From the NCBI RefSeq assembly GCF_049059935.1, contig NZ_JBMGQR010000041.1, forward strand, positions 1 to 36,562: 36,562 nt of DNA, written 5' to 3'. Position 1 is the stretch's first letter; the number at the start of each line of letters is the position of its first letter. Positions 1 through 8,106 of this stretch are shown piece by piece. Below the pieces are notes generated by a model. That model was given only the letters and a program-made list of their open reading frames with translations, had not been told where the DNA came from and ran no database searches. The position numbers and the translations under genes were made by a program. The DNA comes from JAURVT01 sp049059935. Lineage in GTDB: Bacteria > Actinomycetota > Actinomycetes > Propionibacteriales > Nocardioidaceae.

Positions 1-1014
1 CATCGTGCCGTCGGGCACGGTGGACGGGCCGAAGAGCACCGACTCCAGGGTGCCGATGGAGCCGATGTCGACGCGCTCGCCGCGGGGCAGGTGCGCGTGC
101 CAGGCCTCGGCACCCCAGTGGAAGCCGCGGCCCGGCGCCTCGGCGGCGCGGGCGAAGGGCGAGCCGACCATGACGGCGTCGGCACCGCAGGCGATGGCCT
201 TGGCGATGTCGCCGCTGCGGCCCACCGAGCCGTCGGCGATGACGTGGACGTAACGGCCGCCGGACTCGTCGAGGTAGTCGCGCCGAGCGGCGGCGACGTC
301 GGCCACCGCGGTGGCCATCGGGACGCCGATGCCGAGCACCGAGCGGGTGGTGTGCGCCGCTCCCCCGCCGAAGCCGACGAGGACGCCGGCCGCGCCGGTG
401 CGCATCAGGTGCAGCGCGGCCTGGTGGGTGGCACAGCCGCCGACGATGACCGGGACGTCGAGCTCGTAGATGAACTCCTTGAGGTTCAGCGGCTCGGTCT
501 GGCCCGACACGTGCTCGGCCGAGACGGTGGTGCCGCGGATGACGAACAGGTCGACGCCGGCGTCGACGACGTGCTTGGCGAACTGCTTGGTGCGCTGCGG
601 CGACAGGGCTCCGGCCACGGTGACGCCGGCGCGACGCACCTGCTGGAGCCGTTCGACCATCAGGTCGGGCTTGATCGGCTCGTCGTAGATCTGCTGCATG
701 CGGACGGTGGCGTCGTCGCCGTCGAGGCGCGCGACCTCCTCGAGCAGCGAGGTCGGGTCCTCGTAGCGGGTCCACAGGCCCTCGAGGTCGAGCACGCCGA
801 GACCGCCGAAGTTGCCGAGCGCGATCGCGGTGTCGGGCGACATCACCGAGTCCATCGGCGCGGCCATGATCGGGATGTCGAACCGGTAGGCGTCGATCTG
901 CCACGCGGTCGAGATCTCCTCGGGGTCGCGGGTGCGCCGGCTCGGGACGATCGCGATGTCGTCGAAGGAGTACGCGCGGCGGCCTCGCTTGGCCGTGCCG
1001 ATCTCGATGTCCAT
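1..1014 (-). CDS. guaB3: GuaB3-family IMP dehydrogenase-related protein (C-terminus cut by window edge)
   Basis: Member of the IMPDH/GMP reductase TIM-barrel superfamily. 338 codons are visible from an ATG at 1014 (MDIEIGTAKRGRRAYSFDD), and the frame runs open off the window edge. The family is about 370 residues, so roughly 30 C-terminal residues are missing. There is no CBS pair, unlike the neighbouring guaB. The IMPDH-like order is clear: SFDDIAIVPS near the N-terminus, IPIMAAPMDSV (substrate loop), VGFGGG (phosphate loop), IADGSVGRSGDIAKA and GADAVMVGSPFA. At the place of the catalytic Cys (GSICTTR in GuaB) it reads GAAHTTR, so residue 221 is His. It lies 37 nt downstream of guaB and is probably co-transcribed with it. 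Family assignment is firm. The reaction is uncertain: some GuaB3 proteins have been reported as GMP reductases, but loss of the Cys argues against ordinary thioimidate chemistry here. Confidence 0.9.
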   Translation of the reverse strand, partial: MDIEIGTAKRGRRAYSFDDIAIVPSRRTRDPEEISTAWQIDAYRFDIPIMAAPMDSVMSPDTAIALGNFGGLGVLDLEGLWTRYEDPTSLLEEVARLDGDDATVRMQQIYDEPIKPDLMVERLQQVRRAGVTVAGALSPQRTKQFAKHVVDAGVDLFVIRGTTVSAEHVSGQTEPLNLKEFIYELDVPVIVGGCATHQAALHLMRTGAAGVLVGFGGGAAHTTRSVLGIGVPMATAVADVAAARRDYLDESGGRYVHVIADGSVGRSGDIAKAIACGADAVMVGSPFARAAEAPGRGFHWGAEAWHAHLPRGERVDIGSIGTLESVLFGPSTVPDGTM

Positions 1015-1051
1015 GGTCCCCTCGGGTTCGCTCGGTGTGCAGGTGGCCGCG

Positions 1052-2569
1052 TCAGCGACCGGAGTAGTTCGGCGCCTCGACCGTCATCTGGATGTCGTGC
1101 GGGTGGCTCTCCTTGAGCCCGGCCGACGTGATGCGGACGAACTGCCCACGCTCCTGCAGCTCGGGGATGGTGTTGGCCCCGACGTAGAACATCGACTGGT
1201 GCAGACCGCCCACGAGCTGGTGCGCGACGGCGGCCAGCGGCCCGCGGTAGGCGACCTGGCCCTCGATGCCCTCGGGGACGATCTTGTCGTCGCTCGTGAC
1301 GTCGGCCTGGAAGTAGCGGTCCTTGGAGTACGACGTCTTGCCGCGCGAGGCCATGGCCCCGAGCGAGCCCATGCCGCGGTACTTCTTGAACTGCTTGCCG
1401 TTGAGGAAGACCAGCTCGCCGGGGCTCTCCTCGCAGCCGGCGAGCAGCGAGCCGATCATCACCGTGTCGGCGCCGGCGACGAGCGCCTTGGCGATGTCGC
1501 CGGAGTGCTGCAGGCCGCCGTCACCGACGAGCGGGACGCCGGCCGGGCCGCAGGCGAGCGAGGCCTCGTAGATCGCGGTGACCTGCGGGACTCCGACGCC
1601 GGCGACGACGCGGGTGGTGCAGATCGAGCCGGGCCCGACGCCCACCTTGACGCCGTCGACGCCCGCGTCGACGAGCGCCTGCGCGCCGGCCCGGGTGGCG
1701 ACGTTGCCGCCGATCACCTGCACGTGGCGCATGGCGGGGTCGGCCTTGATCCTGCGGACCATGTCGAGCATCAGGCGCGCGTGGCCGTTGGCGACGTCGG
1801 GCACGAGGACGTCGACGCCCGCCTCGACGAGCGCCGTGGCGCGCTCCCACGCGTCGCCGAAGTAGCCGATGGCCGCGCCGACGAGCAGGCGGCCGTCGGC
1901 GTCCTTGCTGGCGTGCGGGTGCTGCTCGGACTTCACGAAGTCCTTGACGGTGATCAGGCCGGCGAGCTTGCCGTCGGGGTCGACGATCGGCAGGCGCTCG
2001 CGCTTGTGCTTGCGCAGCAGCTCGGTGGCGTCCTCACGGTCGATCCCGACGGGCCCGGTGATCAGCGGCATCGGGGTCATCACGTCGCCGACGAGGCGCT
2101 GCGACCACTCCGCGACCGGCACGAAGCGCAGGTCGCGGTTGGTGATGATGCCGAGCAGGGTGTCGCCTTCGTCGACCACCGGGAGGCCCGACACGCGGTA
2201 CTGCCCGCAGATGTCGTCGAGGTCCTCCAGCGTGGCCTTGGGGCCGATGGTGATGGGGTTGGAGATCATGCCCGTCTGCGTGCGCTTGACGAGGTCGACC
2301 TGGTACGCCTGGTCGTCGATCGACAGGTTGCGGTGCAGGATGCCGATGCCGCCCTCGCGGGCCATCGCGATCGCCATCTGCGACTCGGTGACGGTGTCCA
2401 TCGCGCTGGACAGCAACGGCAGGCGCAGCGTGATGTCGCGGGTGAGACGGGCCGTGGTGTCGACCTCGCTGGGCACGACGTCGGTCTCGCCCGGCAGCAG
2501 GAGCACGTCGTCGTAGGTGAGCCCGAGGGCCGCGAACTTGTCGGGTACGCCGGTCGAGTGCAGCTCCAC
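1052..2569 (-). CDS. guaB: IMP dehydrogenase
   Basis: Catalyses NAD-dependent oxidation of IMP to XMP, the committed step of GMP synthesis, in the cytosol. It has 505 residues, normal for bacterial IMPDH. The barrel start LTYDDVLLLPGETDVVPSEV is followed by two CBS motifs (about 99-150 and 162-214) inserted in the barrel. The catalytic loop GPGSICTTR has Cys317, the mobile flap is SRGKTSYSKDRYF (408-420), and VPEGIEG lies near 431-437. The start is GTG at 2569 with AAGGA about 6 nt upstream. A short hairpin lies in the leader at 2592-2610. It heads a two-gene unit with guaB3, and the rsdA/sigD pair lies upstream on the same strand. All key residues are intact. Confidence 0.97.
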   Translation of the reverse strand: MELHSTGVPDKFAALGLTYDDVLLLPGETDVVPSEVDTTARLTRDITLRLPLLSSAMDTVTESQMAIAMAREGGIGILHRNLSIDDQAYQVDLVKRTQTGMISNPITIGPKATLEDLDDICGQYRVSGLPVVDEGDTLLGIITNRDLRFVPVAEWSQRLVGDVMTPMPLITGPVGIDREDATELLRKHKRERLPIVDPDGKLAGLITVKDFVKSEQHPHASKDADGRLLVGAAIGYFGDAWERATALVEAGVDVLVPDVANGHARLMLDMVRRIKADPAMRHVQVIGGNVATRAGAQALVDAGVDGVKVGVGPGSICTTRVVAGVGVPQVTAIYEASLACGPAGVPLVGDGGLQHSGDIAKALVAGADTVMIGSLLAGCEESPGELVFLNGKQFKKYRGMGSLGAMASRGKTSYSKDRYFQADVTSDDKIVPEGIEGQVAYRGPLAAVAHQLVGGLHQSMFYVGANTIPELQERGQFVRITSAGLKESHPHDIQMTVEAPNYSGR

Positions 2570-2591
2570 GAGGGTCCTTCCGTCGCCACTC

Positions 2592-2623
2592 CCGGACCCG
2601 CCCGGTCCGGAGCGTCCATCGTA
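2592..2623 (-). promoter_or_regulatory. guaB candidate -10 box and leader hairpin
   Basis: On the minus strand a TACGAT hexamer (2623 to 2618) fits the actinobacterial TAnnnT -10 pattern. A perfect 7-bp stem, CCGGACC/GGTCCGG with a 5-nt loop (2592-2610), follows in the 86-nt gap before guaB. No clear -35 was found. The hairpin could also help end rsdA transcription, but it has no U-tract. Confidence 0.35.
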
Positions 2624-2655
2624 CTGCCGGGGTCGGACGCCCCCGATCGGACGGT

Positions 2656-3603
2656 CTACGGCTCGGTGGGCGACGTCTCGGGCGTCACACCCGGGGCCGC
2701 CGGCTCCGACGCGGTGGGCTCGGAGCCCGTCGGCTCGTCGCTCGGGCTCGGCGACGGCGTCTCGCTCGGGTCGGGCGTCTCCGACGGCGTGGGGCTCGGC
2801 GTCTCCGACGGGGTCGGGCCCGGTGTCTCGGACGGCGTGGGCGCCGACGTCGCGGGCGGCCGCGGCCGCTTGGTGGGCCGCTTGCCCGGGAGCAGCGACG
2901 GCGGGGTGGCCGACGCCGACGGCGGCGGCGCGAGGCCCACCGGCGGAGCCATGGTCGGTGGCGCGACCGGAGCCTGAGCGGTCGGGGCGACACCGGGCAG
3001 CGCACCGTCGGCCAGGAGGTCCTCGCCTGCAGGTGCCTGCGCGGCCGGCGGGTCGGCGACGAGCGCGGCCAGCAGGCTCTCGGGGCCCGGCGACGGTGCG
3101 GGAGTGCCACCGGGACCGGGTCCGGCGTGGACCCGGGGTGCGGCCCCGGCGTCCACGGTGGAGCGGTCGGCGACCGAGGCGGCCCCGGGGAGCGACGGGC
3201 GGGGCGCGCTGCGCGTGGGCGACGGGACGCCCGGCGCGGAGTCGTCGATCGTCGGTGCGTCGCCGACGAGACGCTCGCCGAGGGAGACCCCGTGGTCGAC
3301 GACGAAGCGCAGCGGGGCGGCGGGGTCGTCGGCGACGGCCTGCCCGACGCCGCTGGCGAAGATCAGGCCGACGCTGGCCACCAGGCCGACGGTGCGGGCA
3401 CCGCGGGGGCGTCGGCGGGCGGGGACGGCGACGGGCGCGGGCGGCACCGCGACGTCGACCTCCTCGCTCCAGCGCGCCAGCGCCGCGGCGAGCGGGTCTG
3501 CCGGGTCGTGCGTGCCGGCGCGCAGCGACTCGACGAGGGCGTCGTCGGCGGCGACGGCGGCGAGGTCGACCACGCCGTCGGCGTCGGGCAGGTGCTCGCT
3601 CAT
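2656..3603 (-). CDS. rsdA: RsdA-like membrane anti-sigma factor
   Basis: Predicted to bind and inhibit the SigD-like sigma factor encoded immediately upstream. The start overlaps the sigma stop by 4 nt (ATGA), so the two are translationally coupled. It has 315 residues. The N-terminus (VVDLAAVAADDALVESLRAG, then DPLAAALARWSEEVDV, about 11-51) resembles the short sigma-binding region of actinobacterial RsdA and not a zinc-binding ZAS domain: no HxxxCxxC is present. A basic stretch (62-70) precedes one membrane helix (about 71-91, TVGLVASVGLIFASGVGQAV). The rest should be outside the cell and is rich in Pro, Ser, Thr and Ala. It ends in repeats of PSETP type (about residues 262-300). The extracellular part shows no recognised domain and may be a cell-wall-spanning sensor or stalk. 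The family call rests on N-terminal similarity plus context. Confidence 0.75.
   Translation of the reverse strand: MSEHLPDADGVVDLAAVAADDALVESLRAGTHDPADPLAAALARWSEEVDVAVPPAPVAVPARRRPRGARTVGLVASVGLIFASGVGQAVADDPAAPLRFVVDHGVSLGERLVGDAPTIDDSAPGVPSPTRSAPRPSLPGAASVADRSTVDAGAAPRVHAGPGPGGTPAPSPGPESLLAALVADPPAAQAPAGEDLLADGALPGVAPTAQAPVAPPTMAPPVGLAPPPSASATPPSLLPGKRPTKRPRPPATSAPTPSETPGPTPSETPSPTPSETPDPSETPSPSPSDEPTGSEPTASEPAAPGVTPETSPTEP
2745..2850 (-). repeat. Short tandem coding repeat (PSETP units) in rsdA
   Basis: Repeated units of about 18-24 nt, variants of GGCGTCTCCGACGG on the plus strand, encode successive TPSETPGP/TPSETPSP/PSETPDP units in the extracellular tail. The units are imperfect, as expected for an old coding low-complexity tract rather than a fresh expansion. 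Confidence 0.6.
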
Positions 3604-4196
3604 CGCGCCACCCCCTGGAGGGTCCGGGCGCGCTCGGCCATCAGCGCCCGGAGCCGCTCGAGCGCCCGGTGCTGGGCCACGCGGACGGCGCCGGCGCTCA
3701 TGCCCAGGGTCGCGCCAGCGCGCTCGGCCGACAGACCGAGGGCGATGCGGAGCACGAGCACCTCGCGGTGCTTCTCGGGCAGGTGCTCGAGGACCCGCTG
3801 CACCTCGGCGGCGTCGGCGTCGGCCAGCACCACCTGCTCGGGGGTGGGAGCGGCGTCGGTCTGCTCGGGGACGTCGTCGACCAGGACGAGCGGCGAGCGG
3901 ATCATGCCGCGCTGGGCGTCGGCCACCTTGCGGCTGCCGATCGCGTAGACGAACGCCTCGAACGGCACCCCGGAGTGCTCGAACCTCGGCAGCGCGTTAA
4001 ACACGGCCAGGCAGATCTCCTGCGCGACGTCGTCGACGAGCTGGCGCCCGCCGACGTACGTGGTGAGCCGCGCGCGGCAGTAGCGGAACGACACGTCCCG
4101 CACGCGCGTCATCAGCAGCTCCATCACGTGGTCGCTGTCGAGCGCGCTCAGGGCCAGGCGGGACAGCGAGGGGTCGCTGTCGGGTGGGATCGACAT
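3600..4196 (-). CDS. sigD: SigD/ShbA-like sigma-70 family RNA polymerase sigma factor
   Basis: An alternative sigma factor of 198 residues with region 2 (about 25-95; DVAQEICLAVFNALPRF contains the core-binding helix and EAFVYAIGSRKVADAQR the -10 recognition part) and region 4 (about 139-183; LPEKHREVLVLRIALGLSAERAGATLGMSAGAVRVAQHRALERL, a helix-turn-helix for -35 recognition, shown here only by position). There is no region 1.1 or 3. It starts at ATG 4196 behind GGGAGGGTGGAGCG. It overlaps the downstream anti-sigma gene by 4 nt, the usual sigma/anti-sigma layout. By position (sigD, anti-sigma, guaB, guaB3) it corresponds to M. tuberculosis sigD (Rv3414c). In Streptomyces the comparable factor (ShbA) drives the principal sigma gene; whether that holds here is unknown. 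Confidence 0.88.
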   Translation of the reverse strand: MSIPPDSDPSLSRLALSALDSDHVMELLMTRVRDVSFRYCRARLTTYVGGRQLVDDVAQEICLAVFNALPRFEHSGVPFEAFVYAIGSRKVADAQRGMIRSPLVLVDDVPEQTDAAPTPEQVVLADADAAEVQRVLEHLPEKHREVLVLRIALGLSAERAGATLGMSAGAVRVAQHRALERLRALMAERARTLQGVAR

Positions 4197-4299
4197 CGCT
4201 CCACCCTCCCCAGCCGTGGTCGTGCGGACGGGGCCCGGCGCACCGCCGGAGCCACCGTGCCACGTCCGACCGGGGGCGGCAAGGGCCGCGCGTCGACTC

Positions 4300-4521
4300 T
4301 CAGGTGCGCGGGCGCTCCCCCAGGCGCAGTCCGCCGGCGATCACGCGGCGGGCCACGAGGAACGCGACGAGCTCGCGCGGCGGTCGCTCGTCGACGGCGC
4401 GCCGCAGCACGGTGACGTCGTCGACGGGCCGCTCGACGGTCTCGGGCACCGGCGGCACGAGCCGCAGGTGGGGCACGTCCGGCACGGCGCGGACGGGGCG
4501 GGACTCGGGACCGGACAGCAC
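4300..4521 (-). CDS. Small protein of unknown function behind an iron box
   Basis: 73 codons from a GTG at 4521. SD GAGGAGG lies 5 nt upstream. I do not recognise the product. It is short, rich in Pro, Val and Arg, and has no membrane segment or Cys pair. The C-terminal half (VDERPPRELVAFLVARRVIAG) could form a helix. It lies between groEL and sigD, where M. tuberculosis has whiB3 and Rv3415c; no WhiB gene is visible here. Two observations support it as a real gene: the good SD and the operator-like sequence (4542-4560) exactly where its promoter would lie. The frame stays open upstream for about 10 codons without a standard start codon. It could still be a spurious ORF with the promoter serving a non-coding transcript or sigD. 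Confidence 0.5.
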   Translation of the reverse strand: MLSGPESRPVRAVPDVPHLRLVPPVPETVERPVDDVTVLRRAVDERPPRELVAFLVARRVIAGGLRLGERPRT

Positions 4522-4580
4522 GACGGCCTCCTCGGAGTAGATCAGGTAACCCTAACCTAACTCACCGAGGAGGCCGTCGT
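4520..4580. repeat. Perfect 16-bp inverted repeat enclosing the iron box
   Basis: Arms ACGACGGCCTCCTCGG (4520-4535) and CCGAGGAGGCCGTCGT (4565-4580) are exact reverse complements, separated by 29 nt that contain the iron box. On the minus strand the downstream arm contains the SD (GAGGAGG) and GTG start of the small ORF. A transcript reading through from groEL would carry both arms and hide the SD; one starting inside the loop would lack the first arm. Confidence 0.85.
4542..4560 (-). promoter_or_regulatory. IdeR/DtxR-like iron box
   Basis: On the minus strand the 19 bp read TTAGGTTAGGGTTACCTGA. Against the IdeR/DmdR consensus TWAGGTWAGSCTWACCTWA this matches 17 of 19 positions, with mismatches at 11 (G for C) and 18 (G for A/T). 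Two TAnnnT hexamers inside it (TAGGTT 4559-4554 and TAGGGT 4554-4549) could be the -10 box of the small gene starting at 4521, so a bound repressor would block initiation. The match is by eye; binding is not shown. Confidence 0.6.
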
Positions 4581-4602
4581 CCGCGTGAGTCACCTCACGC
4601 GG
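4581..4602 (-). terminator. Hairpin just after groEL (terminator-like)
   Basis: Perfect 9-bp stem CCGCGTGAG/CTCACGCGG with a 4-nt loop, starting 19 nt after the groEL stop and directly abutting the 16-bp inverted repeat. There is no U-run, so intrinsic termination would have to be of the U-less type often proposed for actinobacteria. Confidence 0.55.
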
Positions 4603-4620
4603 TGGTGCTCAGGTGCTGCG

Positions 4621-6222
<1,602 letters not shown>

Positions 6223-6289
6223 GGGTTCCTTCCCAGGGTGCGGGCGTGAAGGGGGCCCACGGCCGACGGGTCGGCGCGGGCGAAGCGGC

Positions 6290-6335
6290 AGCGCCCCGGC
6301 CCTCGCGTCGGTGGGGACGCGGGGGCCGGGGCGCT
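6290..6335 (-). terminator. Strong hairpin between groES and groEL
   Basis: Arms 6290-6309 and 6316-6335 pair over 20 positions (13 bp AGCGCCCCGGCCC/GGGCCGGGGCGCT, one T-G wobble, then 6 bp CGCGTC/GACGCG) with a 6-nt loop, beginning 10 nt after the groES stop. There is no U-tract. It probably acts as an attenuator, a processing site or a 3'-end stabiliser that makes groES mRNA more abundant than groEL mRNA. Confidence 0.7.
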
Positions 6336-6344
6336 ACCGGCGGA

Positions 6345-6641
6345 TCACTTCTCGACGATCGCGAGGATGTCGCGGGCCGAGAGGATCAGGTACTCGGTGC
6401 CGTCGTACTTGACCTCGGTGCCGCCGTACTTGCTGAAGATGACCTTGTCGCCGACGGCGACGTCGAGCGGGACGCGGTTGCCGTTGTCGTCGACGCGACC
6501 GGGACCGACCGAGAGGACCTCACCCTCCTGCGGCTTCTCCTTGGCGGTGTCCGGGATGACCAGGCCGGAGGCGGTGGTCTGCTCGGCCTCGAGCGTCTTG
6601 ACGACGATGCGGTCCTCGAGCGGCTTGATGGTGACCGACAC
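6345..6641 (-). CDS. groES: Co-chaperonin GroES
   Basis: 10-kDa lid of the GroEL chamber; 98 residues, the family norm. Starts SVTIKPLEDRIVV and contains the mobile loop EAEQTTASGLVIPDTA (about 20-35), the roof segment VGPGRVDDNGNRVPLDV, and ends YLILSARDILAIVEK. The start is GTG at 6641 because GGGGAGG sits 8 nt upstream and the family begins here; the longer upstream frame has no family similarity. The 5' leader is about 135 nt if transcription begins at the promoter between the two CIRCE elements. First gene of the operon with groEL. Confidence 0.97.
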   Translation of the reverse strand: MSVTIKPLEDRIVVKTLEAEQTTASGLVIPDTAKEKPQEGEVLSVGPGRVDDNGNRVPLDVAVGDKVIFSKYGGTEVKYDGTEYLILSARDILAIVEK

Positions 6642-6754
6642 GGTGTCGACCTCCCCTTTCAGAGTCTGTGGGTGCGCTGGCGCGACCGCCGCGAGGCGGT
6701 CGGTCGAAGCCGTGGCGCGCGCCGTCGCGGGGGTCGCGTACCGTGGCTTCATCA

Positions 6755-6775
6755 GCACTCTCGTGGTGAGAGTGC
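6755..6775. promoter_or_regulatory. CIRCE element (HrcA operator), start-site copy
   Basis: GCACTC - 9 nt - GAGTGC, exactly the core of the HrcA operator (TTAGCACTC-N9-GAGTGCTAA), with one more matching base on each side. It lies just downstream of the groES -10 box, over the expected transcription start. Confidence 0.93.
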
Positions 6776-6783
6776 CAGGTTCA

Positions 6784-6812
6784 AACCTAGGCCGCGGTTG
6801 GCACTCGGTCAA
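6784..6812 (-). promoter_or_regulatory. groESL promoter
   Basis: On the minus strand TTGACC (6812-6807), a 17-nt spacer and TAGGTT (6789-6784) form a good sigma-A type promoter. The -35 lies inside the upstream CIRCE spacer and the start site falls near the downstream CIRCE, so HrcA bound to either site would block RNA polymerase. Confidence 0.8.
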
Positions 6813-6821
6813 GCCGAGTGC
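6801..6821. promoter_or_regulatory. CIRCE element (HrcA operator), -35 copy
   Basis: A second perfect GCACTC-N9-GAGTGC, 46 bp from the first (start to start). It covers the groES -35 box and lies 39 bp before the divergent methyltransferase start, so it might also affect that gene. Confidence 0.92.
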
Positions 6822-6859
6822 CAGCGTCCGGCGGCCGGTACGCGGACGGCGGACGACGG

Positions 6860-8065
6860 GTGCGGCTGGAGACGTTCGAGCGGTTGCTCACGCCCGAGGG
6901 CCGTGCCCTGGTCGACGAGGTGCGCCGCCGCGCCGGCGTCGAGTCCGACCTCGCGCTGGGCACCCGGTTGCGCCGCACCCACGACGGCGAGCTGGTGGCG
7001 GCGGCCGTCACGCAGTCCCACCTGCGCGGCGTCGCGCGCACCAAGCTCGGCGACGACGCCGAGGCCATGTTCCTCACGCATGACGCGCTCCAGCAGGCGA
7101 CGCGCTCCCGCGTGGCCGCCCACCGCGCGAGACGTCTCGCCGACGGCGGCGTCGGGTCGGTGGTCGACCTCGGCTGCGGGGTCGGGGCCGACCTCGTCGC
7201 CTTCGCCCGGGCCGGCCTGACGGTGCACGGCGTCGACCTCGACCCCGTCCGCGCCGCCATGGCCGCGGCCAACCTGGAGGCCCTCGGCCTCGAGGGCACC
7301 GTCGCGACGGGCGACGCGACCGCCGTCGACCTGACCGCGTGGGGCTCGGCGTTCTGCGACCCCGCCCGCCGTGACGGGCGCGGGCGCGTCTTCGACCCGC
7401 GGGCGTTCAGCCCCGACTGGGACTTCGTGACGCGCCTGCTCGACGGCGCCGCCGCGGTCAAGACGATGCCGGGCATCGACCACGACCTCGTCCCCGACGG
7501 GGTGGAGGCCGAGTGGGTGGGCGACGGCGGCGACCTCGTCGAGGCCTGCCTGTGGGGACGCCCGCTCGCTACCGCCGCACGACGCGTCACGCTGCTGCCC
7601 GCGGGCGCCACCCTCACCGACGCCGAGCTGCCCGACGAGGTCGACCAGGGCGGCCCGGGCGGCTACCTCTACGAGCCCGACGACGCGGTCGGCCGGGCCG
7701 GGCTGGTGGGCGCGGTGGCGGGGCTGGTCGACGGCTGGCTGCTCGACCCGCACCTGGCGTACGTCACCTCCGACCGGCTGGTGCCCACGCCGTTCGCGCG
7801 TGCGTTCCGGGTGCTGGAGGAGCTGCCGTTCCGCACCAAGGCGCTCAGGGCGGCCCTGCGCGAGCGCGACGTCGGCACCCTGACGATCAAGAAGCGCGGT
7901 GTCGAGGTGGTGCCCGAGCGGCTCGTCCGGACGCTGGGCCTGACCGGCTCGGTGCCGGCCACCGTGGTGATGACGCGGGTGGCGGGCCAGGGCGTCGCGC
8001 TGCTCGTCGACCCGGTGCCGTCCGGTCCCGACGGAACGGGCACGGCGGGCACGCGCAGCGCCTAG
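6860..8065 (+). CDS. Class I SAM-dependent methyltransferase with THUMP-like C-terminal domain
   Basis: About 401 residues. An N-terminal helical region (1-95) precedes a Rossmann methyltransferase core: motif I VVDLGCGVGADL (101-112), acidic motif II GVDLDP (124-129), motif III-like GDATAVDL, and a characteristic FCDPARRDGRGRVFDP segment (about 171-186). The C-terminus (KKRGVEVVPERLVRTLGL and on) matches the THUMP-like domain found on such actinobacterial proteins, which suggests an RNA or nucleic-acid substrate; the substrate is not known. The GTG at 6860 (MRLETFERLL) is preferred over a GTG at 6818, which lies inside the CIRCE element and adds 14 unconserved residues. No strong SD is visible. 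It is divergent from groES, and the PIG-L gene follows after 41 nt. Confidence 0.8.
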   Translation: MRLETFERLLTPEGRALVDEVRRRAGVESDLALGTRLRRTHDGELVAAAVTQSHLRGVARTKLGDDAEAMFLTHDALQQATRSRVAAHRARRLADGGVGSVVDLGCGVGADLVAFARAGLTVHGVDLDPVRAAMAAANLEALGLEGTVATGDATAVDLTAWGSAFCDPARRDGRGRVFDPRAFSPDWDFVTRLLDGAAAVKTMPGIDHDLVPDGVEAEWVGDGGDLVEACLWGRPLATAARRVTLLPAGATLTDAELPDEVDQGGPGGYLYEPDDAVGRAGLVGAVAGLVDGWLLDPHLAYVTSDRLVPTPFARAFRVLEELPFRTKALRAALRERDVGTLTIKKRGVEVVPERLVRTLGLTGSVPATVVMTRVAGQGVALLVDPVPSGPDGTGTAGTRSA

Positions 8066-8106
8066 GCTGGAGCCTCATCCAGGTGAGGTAGTCGGACGGA
8101 GGGGAC

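Noticed and set aside
2745..2850. Non-coding minisatellite
   Set aside because: The repeats keep the rsdA reading frame and encode PSETP units, so a coding low-complexity tract is the simpler reading.
932..2977. Long open frame on the plus strand across guaB and rsdA
   Set aside because: Arg/Ala/Asp-rich translation without any family motif, antisense to guaB with intact catalytic motifs; an expected shadow in high-GC DNA.
4581..4602. Classical Rho-independent terminator
   Set aside because: The stem is perfect but no U-run follows on the groEL transcript; recorded only as terminator-like.
6345..6812. 155-residue version of GroES with an N-terminal extension
   Set aside because: The extra residues cross the CIRCE element and promoter; a good SD and the family start support GTG 6641.
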